A stretch of DNA of 11,590 bases from Bacteroidales bacterium UBA1769 (GTDB lineage Bacteria; Bacteroidota; Bacteroidia; Bacteroidales; UBA932). The notes below the pieces were generated by a model. The model was not told the DNA's origin. It ran no database searches and saw nothing but the letters and a program-made list of their open reading frames with translations. The translations under genes and the position numbers were made by a program. Location: contig DCGV01000005.1 in the NCBI GenBank assembly GCA_002314725.1, positions 1 through 11,590 on the forward strand, written 5' to 3'. Below are positions 1-6,931 of this stretch, one piece after another. Positions within the stretch are counted from its first letter, which is position 1. Each line of letters opens with the position of its first letter.

Positions 1-870
1 AGGGCAGCTGAAGCTTGCGGGGTATCCCAGTCCACATTAAGCACGCTACTGAAGAAGCTCGAAGAAGAGCTCGATACGATCATCTTCGATCGTAACGCAC
101 ACCCCTTGAAACCGACGGAAGCCGGAGAGAAGATTATCTCCCAGGCACGCGTCGTATTGTACAACATAAGTCAACTTCGAGAGATGACACTTTCTGAACG
201 GGAACTCTGCAGTGGAGAAACAAGGATAGCAGTTATCCCCACAGTGTCCCCTTATATAGTCCCAAAATTGTTCAAGCGACTTCGCGAGGACAGCCCTTTG
301 ATTACCCCTCGTGTTTTTGAGATGCAGACATCGGAGATTCTCGATAGGCTCTCGAGGGCCGAACTAGACATGGCCATTATGGCAACTCCTCTCCAACAGG
401 ATAACCTGCTGGAAGTACCTCTATATTACGAAAAGCTTGTGGCATACGTTTCATCGGACGAAGAACTGGCCTTAAAGAAAGAGATTCCAAGCAGAAACCT
501 TCCATCCGAACACCTTTGGGTGCTCAAGGATGGTAATTGTCTGCGTAACCAGGTATTCAACCTATGTGGCCGCATATCTGACTACAAAGCCATATTCGAA
601 GCCGGCAGCATAGACACGCTGGTAAAGATAGTTGATGAGAACGGCGGTTATACAGTCATTCCGGAACTGCACGTCAATCTGCTCTGCGAAGAGAAGCGTC
701 GCAATATTCGCCCTCTGGTGAATCCTGAGCCCGTCCGGGAGATATCGCTTGTCATTCGCAACGACTATGTTCGGGAGAAGATGCTGAACGAAATAGCATC
801 TGCCGTCAAAAAGATAATTCCGGAACATATGATTGACTCACGGCTAAAGAAATTTGCAATCAAATTATAG
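1..870 (+). CDS. oxyR: OxyR-like LysR-family peroxide-sensing regulator, 5' end cut by window
   Basis: The reading frame is open from base 1, so the gene starts outside the window; a TTG at 106 is inside the gene and is not its start. The first ~45 visible residues match the second half of a LysR winged helix-turn-helix (AAEACGVSQSTLSTLLKKLE, then LKPTEAG). The rest is a LysR substrate-binding domain. The segment VLKDGNCLRNQVFNLC carries two cysteines nine residues apart (codons 538-540 and 565-567), with the spacing and surroundings of the redox pair C199/C208 of E. coli OxyR. In that family, peroxide forms a disulfide between them, which changes DNA binding and activates antioxidant genes. 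GSIDTLVKIVDENGGYTVIPEL also fits OxyR. It ends in TAG and converges on the S41 peptidase gene 59 bp away; no catalase or dps gene is visible here. The family assignment is firm; function is inferred from the cysteine pair. Confidence 0.9.
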   Translation, partial: RAAEACGVSQSTLSTLLKKLEEELDTIIFDRNAHPLKPTEAGEKIISQARVVLYNISQLREMTLSERELCSGETRIAVIPTVSPYIVPKLFKRLREDSPLITPRVFEMQTSEILDRLSRAELDMAIMATPLQQDNLLEVPLYYEKLVAYVSSDEELALKKEIPSRNLPSEHLWVLKDGNCLRNQVFNLCGRISDYKAIFEAGSIDTLVKIVDENGGYTVIPELHVNLLCEEKRRNIRPLVNPEPVREISLVIRNDYVREKMLNEIASAVKKIIPEHMIDSRLKKFAIKL

Positions 871-929
871 CTGTGAAATTTGTTCAAGAAAAGTAAAAAT
901 AGAATTCAAATCTCTTTGACACGGATGCT

Positions 930-1823
930 CTATAGTGACTTCGAATCGATTAATAATTCCATTATCCAATTGGTAGCCTCAATCTCTGGGTCATCGGTAA
1001 TAACATTCGGAACAATAGGATCATCGCAGAATTCTTCATTCGTTCGTGCTACATCACAACCAGTAGTAAGCACAAGAGAAGAGCCGTCAGGCATGGCAAA
1101 TGGTGTATTTGCTGAAGCATATCCTGCGGTTTCTGCCCCAAATGTTTTCGTATTTTCCTGACCACGGAAACATAATAGAGTTGCTTCTGCTGAACTGGCA
1201 GTCAGGTTGTCTGTTATTATTGCCACCGGGCAGTCGATGTGTGCTTTGACATCAACGCCTGCACTCATACATACATATGAGAGTGGAATCCATTGGGTAC
1301 GTTTTCTGGAACGGAAACGGAGCATGTTGTCTCCATCGGAAATAAAGCGGTGAACGGCCGCTATCATCGGAAACATATTTCCGCCTGTATTTTGTCGAAG
1401 ATCGACAATTGCACCTTTCACATCATCTGGCACTGCATCAATAACGGTTCTGGCATATTTTACACCTTCTTCACTGTTCCCGTGAAAACGAGGCAATTTG
1501 ATGTAGACTACGTTATTATCATCTATTACAACGGTGGGCATCTCCCATTCGGTATTATTACTATCCTGGTTCACCCTATCTGCCGGATAGATGAATGAAT
1601 GCTTACCACCGGCTATCTTGAGCGCCTCTTTGACTACTTCTTGAGCTTCATCCAAATCAACTGGTTTGGAATCAAGTGTAATTTTTTTTATTTCTTCCCA
1701 TTCTTGACCTTCAGCGAAAAGGCCTTGTTTGTCCATAATCTTTACAGCTTTATTCACATAACTCTGTGGTCCGCTGCAAGAAATCGCTAAGAAAAGGGAT
1801 GCTATTAATATAATGGCTTTCAT
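930..1823 (-). CDS. S41-family serine peptidase lipoprotein (tricorn/IRBP-like, no PDZ)
   Basis: The product has 297 residues. It begins with a lipoprotein signal (MKAIILIASLFLAISC, lipobox LAISC, lipidated Cys16), so it should be membrane-anchored outside the cytoplasm. The S41 core is seen as GAIVDLRQNTGGNM (137-150), TASSAE (208-213, likely nucleophile Ser210) and FGAETAG (~228-234). GGKHSFI supplies His75, in the position of the conserved His of tricorn-type S41 enzymes. The Ser-Lys dyad lysine of CtpA/Prc (FGKG) is absent, so a Ser-His type active site is more likely. There is no PDZ domain, and the protein is short for a C-terminal processing protease. The ATG at 1821-1823 is chosen because it opens directly into the signal peptide; the upstream DNA is A-rich, without a clear Shine-Dalgarno. 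It is divergent from the beta-barrel gene and convergent with oxyR. The substrate is unknown. Confidence 0.85.
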   Translation of the reverse strand: MKAIILIASLFLAISCSGPQSYVNKAVKIMDKQGLFAEGQEWEEIKKITLDSKPVDLDEAQEVVKEALKIAGGKHSFIYPADRVNQDSNNTEWEMPTVVIDDNNVVYIKLPRFHGNSEEGVKYARTVIDAVPDDVKGAIVDLRQNTGGNMFPMIAAVHRFISDGDNMLRFRSRKRTQWIPLSYVCMSAGVDVKAHIDCPVAIITDNLTASSAEATLLCFRGQENTKTFGAETAGYASANTPFAMPDGSSLVLTTGCDVARTNEEFCDDPIVPNVITDDPEIEATNWIMELLIDSKSL

Positions 1824-1898
1824 CTTTTTTTAATTTTCACAAAGTTGTAATTTTTTTTTCAATGAATTCTCAATAAGTATATTCATTTTGCATTTTAG

Positions 1899-1906
1899 TA
1901 TATTTG
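1899..1906 (+). promoter_or_regulatory. -7 promoter box TATATTTG for the beta-barrel gene
   Basis: TATATTTG matches the Bacteroidetes -7 consensus TAnnTTTG exactly and ends 25 bases before the ATG at 1932. No TTTG-like -33 element stands at the usual ~19-21 base spacing, so the call rests on the -7 box alone. The 108-bp divergent gap also has to hold the leftward promoter of the S41 gene; no convincing box was seen for it. Confidence 0.5.
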
Positions 1907-1931
1907 TATCTTTAAACTTACTACAACAAAA

Positions 1932-2549
1932 ATGAAAAAAATTATTCTTACTATCGTAGCACTATGTGCTGTATTTTCTGCCTTTGCTCAGGAAAAGGGT
2001 CAAATGTATCTTATGCCAACTCTTGAATTTGATTTCGGAAAGTCAACAAAATATGTCTTGGGGGATACTGAACCATCCTTCTATGATCCGTCTTTTTATA
2101 TCGGTGCCGAGTATGGATATTTCCTATCGGATGCTATCAGGGTTGGAATGTTCGTAGGCTTTGACATCTCTTCATCAAAAAGCTCAGAACTTCTCAAAAA
2201 CACTACCTATTTAGTATCATTCAATCCTAACATCTCTTACTTTTTAAAACTTGCAGATAAGTTCTATTATGCTCCAGAACTTGGTGTTTCTTATTCAATA
2301 GGCAAGTCCAAGGCAGTACTTGATAATACTATCAGTGCAACAAAGAATATCAACGAATATATGGCATATTTCCAGCCGTTATCATTTGAGTTGAAGTTCA
2401 ATAAGACTCTATCTATCTTGCTTAACCCGGTATATTTAGTATGTCAGCGCACAGACTATTTGGAGCCAAATGACAGGACAGTTGTAAACCGTTATGACAA
2501 ACTCATGTTTGACGTAGCTTCAACATGTTGCTTAAAATTATATTTCTAG
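1932..2549 (+). CDS. Small outer-membrane beta-barrel protein (porin-like family)
   Basis: The product has 205 residues with a standard signal peptide (MKKIILTIVALCAVFSAFA, cleavage probably after residue 19 before QE). The mature part is a series of amphipathic, aromatic-rich strands such as YIGAEYGYFL, IRVGMFVGFDI, YYAPELGVSYSI and LSFELKFNKTLSILLNPVYL. It ends in LKLYF with a C-terminal Phe, as expected of barrels inserted by the BAM complex. The size suits an eight-stranded barrel of the 'outer membrane protein beta-barrel' type common in Bacteroidetes. An odd Cys-Cys pair lies just before the last strand. No OmpA peptidoglycan-binding domain follows. Its role is not recognised; structural, adhesive or small-pore roles are all possible. 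No hairpin-type terminator was seen before the next gene. Confidence 0.75.
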   Translation: MKKIILTIVALCAVFSAFAQEKGQMYLMPTLEFDFGKSTKYVLGDTEPSFYDPSFYIGAEYGYFLSDAIRVGMFVGFDISSSKSSELLKNTTYLVSFNPNISYFLKLADKFYYAPELGVSYSIGKSKAVLDNTISATKNINEYMAYFQPLSFELKFNKTLSILLNPVYLVCQRTDYLEPNDRTVVNRYDKLMFDVASTCCLKLYF

Positions 2550-2573
2550 TGAAAAAGTTTTTTTGTATATTTG
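2543..2573 (+). promoter_or_regulatory. Bacteroidetes-type promoter for the carboxylesterase gene
   Basis: TATATTTG at 2566-2573 is a full match to the -7 box TAnnTTTG. TTTC at 2543-2546, a one-base variant of the -33 TTTG, lies exactly 19 bases upstream and overlaps the stop codon region of the barrel gene. The box ends 48 bases before the ATG at 2622, leaving a leader of about 40 bases. This suggests the esterase gene is transcribed on its own as well as, possibly, by read-through. Confidence 0.55.
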
Positions 2574-2621
2574 TTTAACTCATAGAACTTTATTCACTAA
2601 TCATAACTAATAATCACCATC

Positions 2622-4157
2622 ATGAAAAAAGTTTTTATTCTTGCTTTAACAGCACTTGCACTCTTTAGCTGCAAGGAAAACAGCCCTGTCCTCACTATCG
2701 AGGGAGGTCAGATTCAGGGTGTCACAACCGACATGAATGGAGTATACGCATACAAGGGCATCCCTTATGCTGCTGCTCCCATCAAGGAAAATCGTTGGAA
2801 GGCTCCTCAGCCTGTTGAGCCTTGGACAGGTGTAAAGGTATGCGACAGATTCGCAAATCCTAGTTACCAACACATCCAGTACAAAGGTGGATACTACACT
2901 GAGTGGGGTTACGGCGATGAAGCTCCTTTCAGCGAGGATTGCCTATATCTTAACGTTTGGACCAAGTATCCTGGTCAGACAGATGCTAAAAAAGCTGTAG
3001 CAGTATGGATTCATGGTGGTGGCTATCGCGAAGGTTTCGGTACCGAGCCTGAGTTCGATGCAAAGGCATGGGCAGACAAAGATGTTGTTATCGTTACCAT
3101 TAACTATCGTCTAGGCGTATTCGGATTCCTTACACATCCAGAACTTTCAGCTGAAAGTGAGAACGGTGTTTCAGGTAACTACGGTATCCTCGACCAGATC
3201 GAGTCTCTTAAGTGGGTTCAGAAGAACATCGCTCAGTTCGGTGGTGATCCTGACAACGTAATGATCTTCGGTCAGAGCGCAGGTGGTGGATCAGTTCGCA
3301 CCCTTTGCGAGTCACCTCTTGCTAGAGGTCTATTCCACAAGGCTGTCATCATGTCAGCAGGTGGTCTAACAGTTCCTAACGCTGGCGGTGCAAGTGGCAT
3401 GCGTGGCGGTTTCTCAGGTTTCCCAGGAATGGGCGCAGCTCCAGCTCCTAAAAAGCTTGCCGCATACAATGCTCCAACTGCTCCAGAAGGTCTTAACGCT
3501 CTTCAACGCGCTGAATTCAACACCAAAGTTGTAATGGATTGGGCAGGTTACGACTCTATCGAGAAGATGCGTGCAGCTGAAACTGAGACTATGCATGCTG
3601 TGGGTACTATCTACAACAATGCTACCGGCAACCGCGGAAGTATTTCCGGTTCACCTATTGTCGACGGTTATGTTTCTCTTGAAAGTTTCGATGCAGCAGC
3701 TCTTGACGGCACACTTGCAGACGTTCCTTATATGTGTGGTTACACCCTAAACGATATGGGTAATATGAGCGCAGGTATCCAAGCATTCGGCCTTAACAGA
3801 GAGGAGATGGGTAATAAGTGCTGGGCTTATGAGTTCGCACGTCCACTTCCTGATGACGGTTCTCATCCTGAGGTTACTGCTAGACTTAAGGGCGCATTCC
3901 ACTCTTCAGATCTATGGTTCGTATTCAAGTCTCTAGAACATTGCTGGAGACCTTGGACACAAGGAGACTGGGATCTTGCTGAGAAGATGCTTACCGCTTG
4001 GACCAACTTCGCAAAGTACAGCGATCCTAACGGACCTGACGGTGGCGAATGGACTCCTTGCACTAAGGATAATAACAAATTAATGATCTTCAAACTAGAC
4101 AAAGACGATAACGAAGCATCAGAAATGGGTGACCCTATCACTGAGCTTGGTTACTAG
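2622..4157 (+). CDS. Type-B carboxylesterase / para-nitrobenzyl esterase-like lipoprotein
   Basis: The product has 511 residues, a normal length for the alpha/beta-hydrolase carboxylesterase family, which hydrolyses carboxylic esters. The lipoprotein signal MKKVFILALTALALFSC (lipidated Cys17) places it in the envelope. Motifs: VYAYKGIPYAAAP near the N-terminus; the oxyanion-hole segment AVWIHGGGY (126-135); SEDCLYLNVW; the nucleophile elbow GQSAG with Ser219; GYTLND with Asp378 where most relatives have Glu; and GAFHSSDLWFVF with His427. Ser219, Asp378 and His427 form the likely triad. A Gly/Ala/Pro-rich stretch (about 247-282) looks inserted after the elbow domain. Codon use is strongly biased (many CCT, GCT, GGT and TTC), hinting at high expression. 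It has its own promoter-like box and a strong terminator. The substrate is unknown; acetylated or other acylated glycans are possible. Confidence 0.88.
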   Translation: MKKVFILALTALALFSCKENSPVLTIEGGQIQGVTTDMNGVYAYKGIPYAAAPIKENRWKAPQPVEPWTGVKVCDRFANPSYQHIQYKGGYYTEWGYGDEAPFSEDCLYLNVWTKYPGQTDAKKAVAVWIHGGGYREGFGTEPEFDAKAWADKDVVIVTINYRLGVFGFLTHPELSAESENGVSGNYGILDQIESLKWVQKNIAQFGGDPDNVMIFGQSAGGGSVRTLCESPLARGLFHKAVIMSAGGLTVPNAGGASGMRGGFSGFPGMGAAPAPKKLAAYNAPTAPEGLNALQRAEFNTKVVMDWAGYDSIEKMRAAETETMHAVGTIYNNATGNRGSISGSPIVDGYVSLESFDAAALDGTLADVPYMCGYTLNDMGNMSAGIQAFGLNREEMGNKCWAYEFARPLPDDGSHPEVTARLKGAFHSSDLWFVFKSLEHCWRPWTQGDWDLAEKMLTAWTNFAKYSDPNGPDGGEWTPCTKDNNKLMIFKLDKDDNEASEMGDPITELGY

Positions 4158-4175
4158 TATATTATTTATCAGAAA

Positions 4176-4238
4176 AAAGAATAGCCTCTCATGACGCATA
4201 ATACTAAGAGAAAGCGTCATGAGAGGCTTTTCTTTATT
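4176..4238 (+). terminator. Strong intrinsic terminator after the carboxylesterase gene
   Basis: GCCTCTCATGACGC (4184-4197) pairs perfectly with GCGTCATGAGAGGC (4214-4227) around a 16-base loop. The stem is extended by seven A/G-to-T/C pairs with one mismatch (4176-4183 with 4228-4235), so an A-rich run precedes and a T-rich run follows. It starts about 20 bases after the esterase stop. Because A-rich and T-rich flanks are symmetrical, it could act in both directions. Confidence 0.9.
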
Positions 4239-4307
4239 CAACCAAAAACTCTACTGAAATTATTACACTCTTTCAGGAATAATACACATTTGTTGTAATT
4301 TTAATTA

Positions 4308-4315
4308 TATTTTTG
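4308..4315 (+). promoter_or_regulatory. -7 promoter box TATTTTTG for the acyltransferase-transporter unit
   Basis: TATTTTTG fits TAnnTTTG and ends 19 bases before the ATG at 4335. A TTTG at 4289-4292 lies 15 bases upstream, shorter than the usual -33 spacing. Its position just after a strong terminator supports a separate transcription start for the next two genes. Confidence 0.45.
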
Positions 4316-4334
4316 CAGACAAATAACACTCATA

Positions 4335-5558
4335 ATGAAGAACGAATATCTATTATCCAAACCCAGGTACGCAATTCTTGATGGGCTGCGTGGAATAGGT
4401 GCACTGACAGTTATTATTTGTCACTGTTTTGAGACATACAATGCCAGGATAGGTACCCAGATAATCAATCATGGATACCTTGCAGTAGACTTCTTTTTTG
4501 TTTTAAGTGGCTTTGTGATAGGTTATGCATATGATGACAGATGGGATAAAATGACGACATGGGGGTTCTTCAAAAGACGCCTGGTTCGTTTACACCCGAT
4601 GGTGATAGCCGGAACGATAATAGGAGCCTCGCTGTTTTTTTTCGGAGAGTACTCTGGATTTCCTTTAATTTCAACGGCTCCAGGATGGAAGGTTGCTCTA
4701 TGTTTCGTGATGGGTCTTTTAATGATTCCGGCAGGTAAGGGCCTTGATATTAGGGGTTGGAGTGAAATGAACAGTTTCAACGGACCGAACTGGTCACTTA
4801 CATTCGAATATTTAGGTAATATTCTGTATGCGTTCATTTTCAGACGGCTCCCTACCATAGCTCTTGTCGTACTTTGCGCTCTTTCTGCTATTCTTACCCT
4901 TGATCTTACGCTTGGATGGGACATCTTTGGTCTATTCCCCGTTAATGAAATCGTTAGTCCAGATGGGACAGTAGTGACAGTAGGAGGACCTAAATACTGC
5001 GTTATCGGTGGCTGGACACTTGATGCACAGCAAATGTATATAGGATTTACCAGACTCCTATACCCGTTCCTTTGTGGTCTTATCATCTCTCGTATTCTTC
5101 CTAAAAGAATCACCAAGAGCAATCCAAGCGGTAGTCCAATCAATATCAGAGGAGGATTCTGGGTAGCATCTTTAATCCTAATCGTTATTTTCTCTATTCC
5201 ATGTATCGGTGGGAAGGATTGTTTTGCTAATGGATTGTATCAGGCTATTTGTATCTGTCTTATTTTCCCAATCGTAGTTCTTATCGGCGCAGGAGGAGAA
5301 ACAACGGATCCAACAAGTACTAAGATCTGTAAGGTACTCGGAGAGTTGTCGTATCCTTTATATATAACACATTATCCAGTAATGTATATGCAGATGGCAT
5401 GGGTTGGAAACCATCCTGACGCATTGCTTTGGCAACACATAGTATTGAACATCGGCGTAGTAGCTATTTCAATCATCCTTGCATGGACTGTATACAAAGT
5501 TTACGATCTTCCTGTTCGTCAGTGGTTGACAGAAAAGATACTCAAAAAAGCAAAATAA
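4335..5558 (+). CDS. Integral-membrane acyltransferase (acyltransferase-3 / OafA-like family)
   Basis: The product has 407 residues and about ten hydrophobic segments. It matches the acyltransferase-3 family, whose members move acyl groups (often O-acetyl or succinyl) from an acyl donor onto sugars of envelope glycans. Landmarks: R12 and LDGLRGIGALTVIICHCFE, with His30 at the family's conserved His position; YLAVDFFFVLSGFVIG (48-63); the basic segment FKRRLVRLHP (79-88); GPNWSLTFEYLGNILYAF with Trp153 and Glu158; GELSYPLYITHYPV (336-349); and YDLPVRQWL near the end. A polar loop at about 201-235 is probably extracytoplasmic. No SGNH or other fused domain is present. It is separated from the transporter gene by 60 bases without an obvious terminator, so the two are probably co-transcribed. 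The acceptor is unknown. Confidence 0.88.
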   Translation: MKNEYLLSKPRYAILDGLRGIGALTVIICHCFETYNARIGTQIINHGYLAVDFFFVLSGFVIGYAYDDRWDKMTTWGFFKRRLVRLHPMVIAGTIIGASLFFFGEYSGFPLISTAPGWKVALCFVMGLLMIPAGKGLDIRGWSEMNSFNGPNWSLTFEYLGNILYAFIFRRLPTIALVVLCALSAILTLDLTLGWDIFGLFPVNEIVSPDGTVVTVGGPKYCVIGGWTLDAQQMYIGFTRLLYPFLCGLIISRILPKRITKSNPSGSPINIRGGFWVASLILIVIFSIPCIGGKDCFANGLYQAICICLIFPIVVLIGAGGETTDPTSTKICKVLGELSYPLYITHYPVMYMQMAWVGNHPDALLWQHIVLNIGVVAISIILAWTVYKVYDLPVRQWLTEKILKKAK

Positions 5559-5618
5559 TAGACATCCAGATAATAAGCCATTTGATTTACGAACTATTCC
5601 GATTTAACATTAAGAAAC

Positions 5619-6878
5619 ATGGAAAAGAAACAAAACTACACCGCTGCGATTATCATAATGTTCACTATGTTCTTCATGATTGCCTTAGTGACCAATCTCG
5701 CAGGTTCCATGGGAGTAGTCGTAACGAATCAATTCGGAGCATCCAAGGCTCTTAGCCAGCTCGGTACTTTTGCTACCTTCATCGCCTATGCGTGTATGGG
5801 TATTCCGGCAGGCCATATCCTCAAGCGAAAGGGCTACAAGTTCACGGCTCTCGCCGCAGTGGCCGTAGGAATCGTGGGTGTTGCAATCCAGTTCCTTTCA
5901 GGTTATGTTGAGAGCTTTGGCGTTTATACTCTCGGCGCATTCGTTGCTGGCTTCTCTATGTGTATGCTCGACATCGTTGTCAATCCTATGCTCAACACCT
6001 TAGGCGGTGGCGGGAAACGTGGTAATCAGCTCATCCAGTTTGGAACTTGCTGCAACTCTATCGGAGGTACCTTTACTCCTATTTTTGTAGGCTGGTTGGT
6101 GGGCGGCTCATTGGCAAACGCCACAGTCAAGACAGTCTCTCCTGTGATGATTATCGCCATCGCGCTCTTTGCCATCGCATTCGTGATCATCTCCCTCACC
6201 AAGATTCCTGAGCCGCATATGGAAACAGCTGAGGAGAAGGCTGCCCGTAAGATGGGGAATGTTGCCAAGGACCCTCACGGCCCGTTGTCATTCAGACACT
6301 TCGTACTCGGAGCCATATGTGTCTTCTTTTATGCCGGCATCGAGTTGGGCATCCCTAACACAGCCAATGTTTACTTCTCCCAAACCGCTCTTGGTCCTGC
6401 AGTTACCGGTACTGTCATCGGTTTCTTCTGGGCCAGCATGCTTATCGGCCGTCTTATCGGCGCACCAATCAGTGGGAAAGTGTCAAGCAAGGCCTTGCTA
6501 GCGTTCTCAGCTTCCATTGCAGCGGTATTAATCATTGCCGCAATATTCATCCCAGAGTCGGTTCAGATCACAATTTTTAAATATACCATTCCTGTAAATC
6601 TTATGCTTATTACCATCAGCGGACTGTTCACTTCAGTCATGTGGGGCACAATATTCAACCTCTCGGCTGAAGGTCTCGGAAAATATACAGCACAGGCATC
6701 AGGAATCTTCATGACTCTCGTTTGCGGAGGCGGCTTCATCCCTATGCTTCAGGGTTGGATTGCTGAGCAAGTAGGATCAATCAACAGTTATTGGTTACAA
6801 GTTGCATGTTTCTTATACCTTATTTTCTACGCCCTTGTAGGTTCCAAGAACGTCAACAAAGATATTCCTACGGAATGA
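5619..6878 (+). CDS. MFS sugar:proton symporter of the FHS (FucP/NagP/GluP-like) type
   Basis: The product has 419 residues and about twelve hydrophobic helices, the normal MFS length. It carries an MFS motif-A variant in the loop after helix 2 (GIPAGHILKRKGYK, 61-74) and the FHS-type signature in helix 4, MLDIVVNPMLNTLG (116-129), with Asp118 where FucP has its key Glu, followed by Asn122-Pro123. Further family features are NQLIQFGTCCNSIGGTFTPIFVGWL (split here across 136-160) and YAGIELGIPNTANVYF in the C-terminal half (238-253). A charged central loop (~196-220) divides the two halves. The family imports hexoses, fucose or N-acetylglucosamine with protons; the exact sugar cannot be read from the sequence. 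It is probably the second gene of the acyltransferase transcript. The end is convergent with the metallopeptidase gene, 47 bases away. Confidence 0.85.
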   Translation: MEKKQNYTAAIIIMFTMFFMIALVTNLAGSMGVVVTNQFGASKALSQLGTFATFIAYACMGIPAGHILKRKGYKFTALAAVAVGIVGVAIQFLSGYVESFGVYTLGAFVAGFSMCMLDIVVNPMLNTLGGGGKRGNQLIQFGTCCNSIGGTFTPIFVGWLVGGSLANATVKTVSPVMIIAIALFAIAFVIISLTKIPEPHMETAEEKAARKMGNVAKDPHGPLSFRHFVLGAICVFFYAGIELGIPNTANVYFSQTALGPAVTGTVIGFFWASMLIGRLIGAPISGKVSSKALLAFSASIAAVLIIAAIFIPESVQITIFKYTIPVNLMLITISGLFTSVMWGTIFNLSAEGLGKYTAQASGIFMTLVCGGGFIPMLQGWIAEQVGSINSYWLQVACFLYLIFYALVGSKNVNKDIPTE

Positions 6879-6885
6879 TAGTGTT

Positions 6886-6931
6886 AAATAGCAGCCATTT
6901 CTTTCCCAAGAAGACGAATCCGTGGCTATTT
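6886..6931. terminator. Weak inverted repeat in the convergent gap
   Basis: AAATAGC (6886-6892) is inverted as GCTATTT (6925-6931) between the convergent transporter and metallopeptidase genes, with a long 32-base loop; the right arm overlaps the leftward stop codon. An inner GCCA/TGGC pairing gives a bulged alternative. It may be a bidirectional terminator, but the stem is short and there is no clean T-run. Confidence 0.2.

Noticed and set aside
106..108. TTG as the start of the LysR-family gene
   Set aside because: The frame stays open to base 1 and the preceding residues form a proper LysR helix-turn-helix, so the gene begins outside the window.
880..1161. Plus-strand open frame of 93 codons
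   Set aside because: It lies antisense to the S41 peptidase gene, begins at a non-ATG codon and has no recognisable protein features.
1293..1790. Two plus-strand open frames antisense to the S41 peptidase
   Set aside because: They are shadows of the well-supported peptidase gene; their composition does not look like natural proteins.
3272..3596. Minus-strand frames opposite the carboxylesterase
   Set aside because: Their openness follows from the strongly biased codon use of the esterase gene on the other strand.
4523..5143. Minus-strand open frame of 206 codons
   Set aside because: It is antisense to the acyltransferase, whose motifs and length are convincing; this frame shows no domain, signal peptide or upstream start signals.
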